DNA of 18,109 nucleotides from the NCBI GenBank assembly GCA_045639845.1, contig JAZUDW010000051.1:1-18109 (forward strand), given 5' to 3'. The notes beneath the pieces were generated by a model, which saw only the letters and a list, made by a program, of their open reading frames with translations, had not been told where the DNA came from and did no database searches. Of the stretch, positions 6,339-12,819 are shown piece by piece. How positions within the stretch are numbered: the stretch's first letter is position 1; the number at the start of each line of letters is the position of its first letter. The position numbers and the translations under genes are program-made. The DNA comes from Colimorpha sp045639845. Its GTDB lineage: Bacteria > Bacteroidota > Bacteroidia > Bacteroidales > P3.

Positions 6339-8660
6339 ATGCAAGTAGAGACACTCGAAATACCCATAGCAGGCAACTTCGGTGAAGTGAAGTTGTGCAT
6401 ATATCCTGCATCTGGCAACGCAATGTTGTTTGAGGAAGAGGATGCTGTGGATTATGGCGAATCGAAATGGCAGCTGCAGGAGGGGTGTACATACGAGTAT
6501 GAACTGGTGTCGGAAGACGGACAGACGTATCAGTTCATGCAGGAGGACGAGATAGTAAGGTTCTCGCACTCGCCACGTCATCCCAATGCAGGTACGCTGA
6601 AGACTGGCATCTATGTGGGTTCGCTCACGCTGCACATCAGAAATCTAGAACTTGATTGCGAGGTGGCAAAGATGTGCTTGGAAATACAGTCGGTAAAAGC
6701 AGAATACCGTACCGACTACCGTAAGATGCTGGAAGACATTACTGCTTATTATACCGATCTGGTATTGATGCAGGGAAGTCCTGTGACGCAGAAGCTGGAG
6801 ATAGACAACGACACACCACAACAGACGCTCTACCAGAGATACGCATTTGTGAGGAGTATCGTGGAGAGCAGCACCTTTCAGGAGGCGATACAGAAGATAG
6901 TGTCGAACCCCGTGAGGAAATGGGAAGAGACGATTGTTGACCGCAATGTGAGCAATGTAAAACGACTCTCACGCAGGAACATGCATCAGATAGCCACATC
7001 GCGCGACCGCATACCTGTAGAACATGGCGAAAGAATGGGGTTGCCACAAGGCTTGAACTCGGTACCAAAAACGCTGACCGTTGCTTACAAACGCGACACG
7101 TTGGACAATCAAGAAAACCAGTTTGTGAAATTTGTGCTGAGGTCGTTCTGCTCATTCTGCTCTGATCTTCGTGAAAAGAAGAATGCCAACGACCGATTGA
7201 AGGCTGAAATAGACAAGACGATGGATGTGCTGAACGGCAATCTGAATACGCTTTTCTTCAAGCAGGTGTCGATGCCTTCAACACTGAACCTCAACAGCCC
7301 TGTGCTACAGAGGAAGGAGGGCTATAGGGAGATCCTTCAAGCCTGGCTGATGTTTGACCTTGCCGCTAAACTCTCTTGGACGGGTGGCGACAATGTGTAT
7401 GAGGCTGGCAAGAGGAATGTGGCGATACTGTATGAATACTGGGTGTTCTTCAAGTTGCTGGAGGTTATCAGTCGTGTGTTTGAGATTGATCCAGTGAGCA
7501 TCAATAAACTCGTAAAGACGGATGCCGACCAGATTAACCTGGAGATACAACAAGGCAAGATGACGATGATAGAGGGTGTGTATGACGCAGACAACCGTAA
7601 GTTCAATGTCAGATTCTTCTACAACCGAACCTTTGCACATACGCGTGAGGACGAGGAACTCTACAAGGCTGGTTCGTGGACAATGAACATGCGTCCTGAT
7701 TATACGCTTTCGGTATGGCCTGGAGAGATAAGCATGGATCAGGCTGAGAGGGAAGACCTCATCGTACACATCCACTTCGACGCCAAGTATCGTGTGAACA
7801 AGATTGACCTGGGGGCAGACGATACGATGAGCGAGGAGCAGATGTCGGACGCTTTGCTCAACGAGAAGAAAGAACATGAGGAGGGCATCTACAAACGTGC
7901 CGACCTCCTGAAGATGCATGCCTATAAAGACGCTATCCGGAGGACGAGTGGCGCTTATATTCTCTATCCAGGAACAGTACAACGCAGATTGAAGGGCTTC
8001 CATGAGATTATACCGGGATTGGGTGCATTTTGCTTGAATCCTTCCGATGTGATGGTTGATTTGGCTAATCTCGAAGCGTTCCTCATTGAAGTTGTCAAAC
8101 ATTTCGGAGATAGGACGAGTCAGCGTGAGAGAATATCCTACTACACAAATAATGTGTATAACACGCCCTCGAAGCGAGTACATAAACAGATGCCTGAACC
8201 GGCAGGCGAGAATCGTGACTTCCTGCCCGATGAAACGTGGGTAATATTGGGTTATGTGAAGGATAAACGACAGTTGGAATGGATTCGAAAGACGGGTTTT
8301 TACAACTTCCGTACTGGTACGCAGAATGGTTCGGTACGACTGAGCCGCAACCTTGTATCAAGCCGCTATTTGCTGATGCATGCTCATGGCGAGAGTATCC
8401 AGTTCGTGCGTTTGGCAGATGAGGGTCCTCGTGTGTTCCGTCGTTCTGACCTTTTGAAGATGGGTTATCCACCAGCGGATAATGAGGAGAAGAAGAAGGA
8501 TGACATCTACATCGTCTATCGCCTGGAACCTGACAATACAGAACCCGAATGGCAACAGTACCATTGGCAGATGAATGAAGTGACCGACAAGCATGGCAAC
8601 CAAATGGCCGTACCAGAGCCTGTGAGGCTTAGCGAGCTGATGCTGAAAGCAAGGAGATAG
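6339..8660 (+). CDS. McrC-like PD-(D/E)XK nuclease (DUF2357/LlaJI type)
   Basis: Probable DNA-cleaving partner of the McrB-like protein. The nuclease core shows RPDYTL with Asp454 and then HFDAKYRV with D481-A482-K483, the spaced D...D-x-K pattern of PD-(D/E)XK enzymes. It is followed by KMHAYKDAI and GAYILYPG, which are typical of the McrC-like DUF2357/PDDEXK_7 group that includes LlaJI and BsuMI subunits. The N-terminal ~250 residues are DUF2357-like and probably make contact with the AAA+ ring. Residues ~630-740 form an extra C-terminal domain (VILGYVKDK, YLLMHAHG, GPRVFRRSDLLKMGYP) with a PUA/EVE-like look. E. coli McrC is much shorter (about 350 residues) and lacks these extensions. An AAGG at about -14 precedes the ATG. 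The gene is intact and closes the restriction operon. The nuclease call is firm; the role of the C-terminal domain is inferred. Confidence 0.88.
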   Translation: MQVETLEIPIAGNFGEVKLCIYPASGNAMLFEEEDAVDYGESKWQLQEGCTYEYELVSEDGQTYQFMQEDEIVRFSHSPRHPNAGTLKTGIYVGSLTLHIRNLELDCEVAKMCLEIQSVKAEYRTDYRKMLEDITAYYTDLVLMQGSPVTQKLEIDNDTPQQTLYQRYAFVRSIVESSTFQEAIQKIVSNPVRKWEETIVDRNVSNVKRLSRRNMHQIATSRDRIPVEHGERMGLPQGLNSVPKTLTVAYKRDTLDNQENQFVKFVLRSFCSFCSDLREKKNANDRLKAEIDKTMDVLNGNLNTLFFKQVSMPSTLNLNSPVLQRKEGYREILQAWLMFDLAAKLSWTGGDNVYEAGKRNVAILYEYWVFFKLLEVISRVFEIDPVSINKLVKTDADQINLEIQQGKMTMIEGVYDADNRKFNVRFFYNRTFAHTREDEELYKAGSWTMNMRPDYTLSVWPGEISMDQAEREDLIVHIHFDAKYRVNKIDLGADDTMSEEQMSDALLNEKKEHEEGIYKRADLLKMHAYKDAIRRTSGAYILYPGTVQRRLKGFHEIIPGLGAFCLNPSDVMVDLANLEAFLIEVVKHFGDRTSQRERISYYTNNVYNTPSKRVHKQMPEPAGENRDFLPDETWVILGYVKDKRQLEWIRKTGFYNFRTGTQNGSVRLSRNLVSSRYLLMHAHGESIQFVRLADEGPRVFRRSDLLKMGYPPADNEEKKKDDIYIVYRLEPDNTEPEWQQYHWQMNEVTDKHGNQMAVPEPVRLSELMLKARR

Positions 8661-8689
8661 TACATTATCTTTATAACATCTATGTTATT

Positions 8690-9103
8690 ATGAAGATACA
8701 ACGAAAAACAATAGAGGTTGTAGCAGCTATCATCGTTCGCGATGGTAAGCTTTTTGCTACCCAGCGAGGGTATGGCGAATGGAAAGACTGGTGGGAGTTT
8801 CCCGGGGGAAAGATAGAACAAGGTGAGGCTCCAGAGGAGGCGCTGAGGCGTGAGATCCGTGAGGAACTGGACACGGAGATAGGGGTAGGGGAGCGTATCA
8901 CCACCGTGGAGTACGACTACCCGAAATTCCACCTGACGATGCATTGCTATATGTGCTCGGTGGTGAGCGGCGAGCTCTCGCTGCTGGAACACGAAGATGC
9001 TCGCTGGCTGTGTATGGACGAACTGGATAGCGTGGGATGGCTGCCTGCCGACCTGGAGGTGCTCCCGAGGATACGCTTGATGGTGGCCGACGATATCAGA
9101 TAG
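8690..9103 (+). CDS. Nudix hydrolase, MutT/NudG-like (d)NTP pyrophosphohydrolase
   Basis: Likely hydrolyses oxidised or non-canonical (deoxy)nucleoside triphosphates to the monophosphate plus pyrophosphate, cleaning the nucleotide pool (8-oxo-dGTP in MutT, pyrimidine derivatives in NudG). At 137 residues it is the usual single-domain length. The Nudix box starts at Gly40 (GGKIEQGE) and continues through ALRREIREEL, with metal-binding Glu residues at 55, 58 and 59. The glycine near the end of the box (EExGU) is Asp61 here, a change also seen in other MutT-like proteins. The WWEFPGGK motif before the box is typical of MutT. It begins 29 bases after the nuclease gene on the same strand and could be read through from it, but nothing ties it to restriction. 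Which nucleotide it prefers cannot be told from sequence. Confidence 0.93.
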   Translation: MKIQRKTIEVVAAIIVRDGKLFATQRGYGEWKDWWEFPGGKIEQGEAPEEALRREIREELDTEIGVGERITTVEYDYPKFHLTMHCYMCSVVSGELSLLEHEDARWLCMDELDSVGWLPADLEVLPRIRLMVADDIR

Positions 9104-9122
9104 ACTGTTCAACAAATAAACA

Positions 9123-9261
9123 GCGCCAGCCTCACTGTTCACTATTACTTTTTCACATTTATTTCCATGTTTGTTTTTACATTTATTCCATATTCTTTTT
9201 ACATTAATTACCATGTAATTGTACATTAATGTTTCATTATTTTTTTTGTATGTGCTGGCGC
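9123..9261. repeat. AT-rich block bounded by 8-base inverted repeats
   Basis: GCGCCAGC (9123-9130) and GCTGGCGC (9254-9261) are perfect inverted arms around 123 bases of AT-rich DNA. Inside are three degenerate copies of a TTTTTACATTnATTnCCAT-like unit and the hairpin AATTAC-CAT-GTAATT (9206-9220). The right arm is followed by CTTTGTTTTTTTTTG, so the structure could end the transcript of the Nudix gene, although the loop is very long. The segment 9201-9238 recurs exactly at 11103-11140. It could equally be a small miniature element; no target-site duplication was identified. Confidence 0.45.
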
Positions 9262-9276
9262 CTTTGTTTTTTTGTA

Positions 9277-9434
9277 AACTCCACTGCGGTAAGTGTAGCA
9301 GTTAGCTCCACTTCGGTCGCCGACCTTCGGTTGTTTTGTTTATTTGTTTATTTGTTTATTTGTTGATTTGTTGATTTGTTGGCTCCACTTCGGTAAGTTA
9401 GCAGTTAGCTCCACTTCGGTCGCTGACCTTCGGG
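9277..9434. repeat. GACCTTCGG repeat units with TTTGTTTA/TTGATTTG tract
   Basis: Two groups of the ~29-base unit (9277-9331 and 9381-9434) flank a low-complexity tract of TTTGTTTA and TTGATTTG steps (9331-9380). Both a long form ending GACCTTCGG and a shorter form ending GGTAAGT..AGCAGT are present. The unit carries a GGTC-GCY-GACC inverted repeat near its middle. Confidence 0.8.
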
Positions 9435-9440
9435 TTTTTT

Positions 9441-9530
9441 GAGAGGACATATGTCTGTTCTCGGATCACTCGAAGGAAAACAATTCACGAAAAATTCACG
9501 GGTTAATTCACGGTCATTCACGTGAAAAAC
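9441..9530. repeat. TTCACG block, copy 1
   Basis: Begins GAGAGGACAT and ends TTCACGTGAAAAAC. Four TTCACG boxes start at 9484, 9495, 9507 and 9517 (spacings of 11, 12 and 10 bases), and the last is part of the palindrome TTCACGTGAA. It is preceded directly by GACCTTCGG units, as are the copies at 9935 and 12238. Confidence 0.8.
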
Positions 9531-9665
9531 AACAATGAACGTGTCGTGTACTTGACACTTGAATGGCCTCTGACTTTTCTTTGCCTTCGGCGGAACGCGA
9601 ATTTCCGTGAATGGACCGATAACTGAGGTCGGCGACCAACGTGGGGCCAATTTTCATAAATTGTT

Positions 9666-9682
9666 CGATGCCGACGGCATCG
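9666..9682. repeat. CGATGCC hairpin, copy 1
   Basis: CGATGCC-GAC-GGCATCG forms a 7-base-pair stem with a three-base loop. The same stem with a different loop (GCT) occurs at 12474-12490, and both are preceded by CGTGAATn and ACCGATAA sequence. No T-tract follows, so it is not an obvious terminator. Confidence 0.6.
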
Positions 9683-9700
9683 TGATATTTGTTGATTTGT

Positions 9701-9928
9701 TAGCTCCACTGCGGTCGCTGACCTTCGGGTAGCTCCACTGCGGTAAGTGTAGCAGTTAGCTCCACTTCGGTCGCTGACCTTCGGTTAGCTCCACTTCGGT
9801 CGCTGACCTTCGGGTAGCTCCACTTCGGTCGCTGACCTTCGGTTGGCTCCACTGCGGTAAGTGTAGCAGTTAGCTCCACTGCGGTCGCCGACCTTCAGTT
9901 AGCTCCACTGCGGTCGCTGACCTTCGGG
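9701..9928. repeat. Tandem array of eight ~29-base GACCTTCGG units
   Basis: Units start at about 9701, 9730, 9757, 9786, 9815, 9844, 9871 and 9900, giving periods of 29, 27, 29, 29, 29, 27 and 29. Each begins TAGCTCCACT or TGGCTCCACT and then has TTCGG-like or GCGG-like sequence. Six end in GACCTTCGG or GACCTTCAG; the second and sixth have the shorter GGTAAGTGTAGCAG ending. The units are contiguous, with no unique spacers. Confidence 0.9.
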
Positions 9929-9934
9929 TTATTT

Positions 9935-10069
9935 GAGAGGACATTTGTTTGTTTTCTCGTCACTCGAAGGAAAACAACTCACGAAAAATTCACGGGTTAA
10001 TTCACGATCATTCACGTGAAAAACATATTAATGAATAATTAATGGCTGATCAATGGGAATGAATGTTTT
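9935..10069. repeat. TTCACG block, copy 2, with ATTAATGG-type tail
   Basis: Begins GAGAGGACATTTG. Boxes start at 9978 (CTCACG), 9989, 10001 and 10011, with the same 11, 12, 10 spacing as copy 1, and end in TTCACGTGAA. The tail (about 10024-10069) repeats short ATTAATGG and CAATGGGAATGAATG motifs shared with the blocks at 11020, 12330 and 12555. Confidence 0.8.
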
Positions 10070-10116
10070 TACAATAAGGTGATGAGGTATGTTTGCTTAT
10101 TGCTATGAAAACAAGA

Positions 10117-10146
10117 AAGGCTGTCGTCTTGGAGGACGGCAGCCTT
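10117..10146 (-). terminator. Terminator hairpin of the lipoprotein gene
   Basis: Arms AAGGCTGTCGTC (10117-10128) and GACGGCAGCCTT (10135-10146) make a 12-pair stem with one G-T wobble and a six-base loop. Read on the minus strand it lies about 30 bases after the lipoprotein stop codon and is followed by TCTTGTTTTC, a modest T-rich tail. Confidence 0.75.
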
Positions 10147-10176
10147 GTGCGATAAATAATAGTCTATGGAAGGTTA

Positions 10177-10635
10177 TTATTTGTTGATCTTTTTGGAGAG
10201 AGCCTCTGCACCAGCTTTGATGGCTTTGTTGCCAGCTTCTTTAGCAGCCTCGGTAGCTTTAGCCTTAATGCAGTTGTTGAACTCTTCGTTCATGGCTTTC
10301 TTGAAGGCCTCGTTGTTCTGGTACTGAGCGAAACGCTCGCTGATGATAGCGCGGATGCACTGTTCAACGGAAGCAGCGTCGGTCTTGTAGCAGTTGCATT
10401 TAGCCTGGCCGGCCTCTTTGGCAGCAGCAAGCATAGCGGCGTCGCATTCAGCGGTGGCTTCAGCCTGGCACTCCTGAGCGCATTCGGTCTGCTCTTCGCA
10501 GCAGGTGGGTTCTTCTACTACTTCCATGGTGTCGATGATGGAATCCTGGTTTTCTTCAGTAGCGTTGTTGTTGCAAGCAACGGTCAAGCCAGCCATAAGA
10601 AGAGCTGCACTTACGAATAATAAAGCTTTTTTCAT
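10177..10635 (-). CDS. Small Cys-rich lipoprotein of unknown function
   Basis: A 152-residue protein with a signal peptide (MKKALLFVSAALLMAG) and lipobox ending at Cys21 (TVAC), so it should be exported, lipid-modified and anchored in a membrane. The +2 residue is Asn. After an acidic linker there is a Cys-rich stretch (Cys45, 46, 52, 56, 64), then a helical region with Cys80-x-Cys82, Cys93 and Cys122, and a Lys/Ala-rich helical end. Ten cysteines in so short an exported protein suggest metal binding or disulfides, but no known family was recognised. It has a good terminator (10117-10146) and a TATTTTTG -7 element upstream, so it is probably transcribed alone. Function unknown. Confidence 0.85.
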   Translation of the reverse strand: MKKALLFVSAALLMAGLTVACNNNATEENQDSIIDTMEVVEEPTCCEEQTECAQECQAEATAECDAAMLAAAKEAGQAKCNCYKTDAASVEQCIRAIISERFAQYQNNEAFKKAMNEEFNNCIKAKATEAAKEAGNKAIKAGAEALSKKINK

Positions 10636-10681
10636 TGTTTTATAGATATTTATTAAATATTTAATTCGTTCAAACGATTTG

Positions 10682-10689
10682 CAAAAATA
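10682..10689 (-). promoter_or_regulatory. -7 element of the lipoprotein gene
   Basis: Read on the minus strand this is TATTTTTG, matching the Bacteroidota -7 consensus TAxxTTTG, 46 bases before the start codon. No TTTG was found at the expected -33 distance, only A/T-rich sequence. Confidence 0.5.
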
Positions 10690-11030
10690 CTATTTTTTTT
10701 TGATTGATGTATAAATTTTTGCCTTTTTTGATTGTTTAGCGATGATGAATAAATAACTTGGGACGCTATAGTTTGACAGTTTGACATGCTTTTACTTCAT
10801 CTTGTTGGCTGTTTTAAGGCTGTGCCTCAGTCACATAGCCCGCTGTGCTTCCTCGCCTCAACACCAGAATGTCTCGACAATCTAAAGCTAAATCGTACCA
10901 ATTGATTTTTTTCATCACTCAACGATATTATGACTGTGATCACCTCGGTGTCTTATGAACGGGATCACCGATCACTCAAAAGGAAATATTTCACGGTCAT
11001 TTACGTGAATGGCATATTTAATGAATAATT

Positions 11031-11075
11031 AATGGCTGATTTATGGGAATTAATGATAAGAGAAGAGTTGAGTGA
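11031..11075. repeat. 45-base dispersed repeat, copy 1
   Basis: Begins AATGGCTGATTTATGGGAAT and ends AGAGTTGAGTGA. It matches 12570-12614 at 44 of 45 positions by hand alignment. It is part of the ATTAATGG-type tails of the composite repeat. Confidence 0.85.
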
Positions 11076-11102
11076 ACACTTGTCTGATCGCTATTTCTTT
11101 TC

Positions 11103-11140
11103 ACATTAATTACCATGTAATTGTACATTAATGTTTCATT
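11103..11140. repeat. 38-base perfect repeat with internal hairpins
   Basis: Identical to 9201-9238. It includes AATTAC-CAT-GTAATT and the palindrome ACATTAATGT. It lies about 50 bases downstream of the EFR1-type gene stop (minus strand), so an mRNA-end role is possible, but there is no clear T-tract. Confidence 0.7.
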
Positions 11141-11190
11141 TATTTTTTTCTCTTGGTGGCTGGATTGCTGCTGGGATGGGGGCGATGGCT

Positions 11191-11958
11191 TTAATCTTCG
11201 TCTTTGAAGTAGTATTGTCCTTTGCCGAGGGTCTGTTTGCCGAAGTGGATGGCGTTTTGCGGGCAGTGGTGGTAGCAGGCCATGCAGCCGATGCATTGGT
11301 GCTGCCACTGGGGTCGGCCGTTGACGATCTTGATGTTGAGAACGGGACAGGAGTCCTGGCATATGCCACAGCTCACGCAGCTGTCGAGCACTCGGAACGG
11401 ACGGTCGGTGATAAGGAGGCTCTCGAACAGGGCTCGCACTGGGTGCGACTTGAGCCAGGCCATGGAGCCTTTGGTGAGTCGCTGCTCGGTGGCACGACGG
11501 CGGACGGCGTCGGCTATCTGGGGCAGCAGCTGGCGGGCGGCGTCTATCTTGCGTCGTTCGCCTTCGGGGGTGTCGAGCTTGAAGCCGGGCAGGTTGATAT
11601 AGGTCTCGGGCATGATGACGCTGTATGCCGACGAGAGTGTGAGGCCTCGGCGGGACAGTATCTTGGACATGATGTCGGCTGTGCATCCCACATCGTCGCC
11701 GGCAGTACATACCATATATACATAGCTCGGACGGTTCTTCATCACGAGGTACTCCACGAACTGCCGCACTATGGCCGGTGGTGCCCACGAATAGACGGGA
11801 AAGACCAAGCCCATGGCTTCGTCGGCGGCAAACTGATAGCTCTCTGCCTTACCGTCGCGCATCATGTGGGGGATGAAACGTGTGTCTTCGCCTAGGAGTC
11901 TTGCGAGTGTCTTTGCCACGAAAGCACTATTGCCACAACCAGAATAATAGTATATCAT
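11191..11958 (-). CDS. EFR1-type protein: flavodoxin-like domain fused to 2x[4Fe-4S] ferredoxin
   Basis: Probable cytoplasmic electron-transfer protein. The N-terminal domain begins MIYYYSGCGNSAFVAK, a flavodoxin-type FMN phosphate-binding loop (usually SGTGNS), and continues with a flavodoxin-like pattern (LVFPVYSWAPP). The C-terminal part carries two CxxCxxCxxxC clusters, Cys194/197/200/204 and Cys222/225/228/232, each followed by Pro, for two [4Fe-4S] centres. This is the EFR1 family layout, and 255 residues is its usual length. The frame is open further upstream to 12102, but the ATG at 11958 begins exactly at the flavodoxin strand and a TATCTTTG promoter element lies within the extra stretch, so the shorter start is chosen. 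It stands alone on the minus strand between repeat-filled regions. Redox partner unknown. Confidence 0.92.
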   Translation of the reverse strand: MIYYYSGCGNSAFVAKTLARLLGEDTRFIPHMMRDGKAESYQFAADEAMGLVFPVYSWAPPAIVRQFVEYLVMKNRPSYVYMVCTAGDDVGCTADIMSKILSRRGLTLSSAYSVIMPETYINLPGFKLDTPEGERRKIDAARQLLPQIADAVRRRATEQRLTKGSMAWLKSHPVRALFESLLITDRPFRVLDSCVSCGICQDSCPVLNIKIVNGRPQWQHQCIGCMACYHHCPQNAIHFGKQTLGKGQYYFKDED

Positions 11959-12010
11959 ATCGTTTATAATCAGCGTTTTGTTAACAATAAGGGTTCTCTT
12001 TTTACTGATG

Positions 12011-12018
12011 CAAAGATA
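12011..12018 (-). promoter_or_regulatory. -7 element of the EFR1-type gene
   Basis: Read on the minus strand it is TATCTTTG, a full match to TAxxTTTG, followed by CATCAG. It puts transcription start about 45 bases before the ATG at 11958. The -33 box is weak (CTTTTC rather than TTTG). Confidence 0.6.
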
Positions 12019-12121
12019 AGGAATAATGTTGATTCGGTCGGGAAAAGAATATTTTAGCGATGAGGGTTGATGAGTTGAGAGGACACTTGTTGGAACGCTC
12101 ATTAGTTTTTTGTTTTTTTGT

Positions 12122-12230
12122 TAGCTCCACTGCGGTCGCTGACCTTCGGTTGATTTGTTTATTTGTTGATTTGAGGGCTCCCTTCGGTCGCTGACCTTCG
12201 GGTAGCTCCACTGCGGTCGCTGACCTTCGG
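12122..12230. repeat. Three GACCTTCGG units with TTGATTTG spacer
   Basis: Units at 12122-12149, about 12175-12201 (a shortened unit, GGGCTCCCTTCGG) and 12203-12230. A TTGATTTGTTTATTTG tract separates the first two. Same module order as at 9381-9530 and 9701-10069. Confidence 0.8.
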
Positions 12231-12237
12231 TTGATTT

Positions 12238-12376
12238 GAGAGGACATTTGTTTGTTTTCTCGTCACTCGAAAGAAAATAATTCACGAAAAATTCACGGGT
12301 TAATTCACGGTCATTCACGTGAAAAACATATTAATGAGCAATTAATGGTTGGTTAATGGCAATTAATGTTTAAAAA
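12238..12376. repeat. TTCACG block, copy 3, with ATTAATGG-type tail
   Basis: TTCACG boxes start at 12281, 12292, 12304 and 12314, again with spacings of 11, 12 and 10, ending in TTCACGTGAA. The tail repeats TTAATGG/CAATTAATG motifs up to about 12376. Confidence 0.8.
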
Positions 12377-12473
12377 ACAAAGTATAGCTTGGCTTGACGA
12401 GAATAATATGTATAATATGTCGCTTCGCTAAACTCGAATTGTCGTGAATTGAACGTGAATTACCGATAATTAT

Positions 12474-12490
12474 CGATGCCGCTGGCATCG
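12474..12490. repeat. CGATGCC hairpin, copy 2
   Basis: CGATGCC-GCT-GGCATCG: same 7-pair stem as 9666-9682 with a different loop. It is flanked by TTCACG/CGTGAA-type sequence in both orientations. Confidence 0.6.
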
Positions 12491-12569
12491 CCCAATTCAT
12501 GAAAATTCGCGTAACATTCACGAGCATTTGCGTTTCGCCGAAGGCACAAAAGAACATTAATGAAAAAGT

Positions 12570-12614
12570 AATGGCTGATTTATGGGAATTAATGTTAAGA
12601 GAAGAGTTGAGTGA
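12570..12614. repeat. 45-base dispersed repeat, copy 2
   Basis: Differs from 11031-11075 at one position (TAATGTTAAG instead of TAATGATAAG). It is followed in both places by a CTTGTCTG sequence. Confidence 0.85.
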
Positions 12615-12708
12615 CGCTTGTCTGCTCGCACTTCACCGCAAAGATCAAATAAACAAATAAACGATTCACCAATCACCTCGACAGCGCCTGCCTCGTCGCA
12701 AAATATTA

Positions 12709-12739
12709 TTTGCCGTTCCAAGAAAAGTTTGTATCTTTG
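12709..12739 (+). promoter_or_regulatory. ilvE promoter (Bacteroidota type)
   Basis: TTTG at 12709-12712 (-33) and TATCTTTG at 12732-12739 (-7) are 19 bases apart, a textbook Bacteroidota sigma-ABfr promoter. Transcription should begin near 12744-12746, leaving a leader of about 75 bases before the ATG. Confidence 0.85.
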
Positions 12740-12819
12740 CATTCGAATAGTTGGTGCTTATTTTTGATAAGCGTCTAACATTCAGAAAACTAAAAGTACA
12801 AAACATTAAAACATATAAC

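Larger units (their letters stand above)
9104..10176. other. Repeat-filled intergenic region, no gene
   Basis: This 1,073-base stretch contains no credible gene. It holds, from left to right: an AT-rich block between inverted GCGCCAGC/GCTGGCGC arms; two short groups of the ~29-base GACCTTCGG units joined by a TTTGTTTA/TTGATTTG tract (9277-9434); a TTCACG block; a region with CGTGAAT-type sequence and a CGATGCC hairpin; an eight-unit GACCTTCGG array; a second TTCACG block with AT-rich ATTAATGG sequence; and the terminator hairpin of the lipoprotein gene. Open frames here on the minus strand simply translate the repeats. Confidence 0.8.
10636..11190. other. Intergenic region between lipoprotein and EFR1-type genes
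   Basis: This 555-base stretch has no gene. It contains the lipoprotein promoter at its left end, a directly repeated TTTGACA (about 10770-10785), GATCAC/ATCACC inverted sequence around 10935-10975, a partial TTCACG/ACGTGAA block (10988-11010), an ATTAATGG-type block (11018-11075) and the 38-base repeat at 11103-11140. Confidence 0.65.
11959..12819. other. Repeat-filled intergenic region between EFR1-type gene and ilvE
   Basis: This 861-base stretch separates divergent genes. After the EFR1-type promoter come three GACCTTCGG units, a TTCACG block, AT-rich ATTAATGG sequence, a CGTGAATT-rich region with the CGATGCC hairpin, the 45-base repeat, and finally the ilvE promoter and leader. Open frames on the minus strand here (about 12002-12318) are translated repeats. 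Confidence 0.8.

Noticed and set aside
3..8660. DISARM system
   Set aside because: A helicase and a C5 methylase are present, but no DrmA with DUF1998, no DrmB and no PLD-family DrmC can be seen, while McrB-like and McrC-like genes are.
9405..9709. Minus-strand open frames of 81 and 63 codons
   Set aside because: They translate the TTCACG and GACCTTCGG repeats; low-complexity products, no start context and no relatives recognised.
9701..9928. CRISPR array
   Set aside because: The ~29-base units are directly contiguous with no unique spacers, and no cas genes are in the window.
11131..11895. Plus-strand 254-codon open frame
   Set aside because: Antisense to the EFR1-type gene, whose two 4Fe-4S motifs and flavodoxin loop make the minus strand the coding one.
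11959..12102. Upstream start for the EFR1-type gene
   Set aside because: The added segment contains the TATCTTTG promoter element and repeat-adjacent DNA, and the family begins at the flavodoxin strand.
12002..12318. Minus-strand open frames of 81 and 65 codons
   Set aside because: Products are repeated fragments such as SATAVEL and PEGQRP from the repeat units, not a protein.
12751..12819. Upstream TTG start for ilvE
   Set aside because: It falls only a few bases after the predicted transcription start and adds non-conserved residues; the ATG at 12820 fits the family length.
9104..12819. tRNA or other structured RNA genes
   Set aside because: No cloverleaf or known RNA signature was found; the hairpins belong to repeats or terminators.
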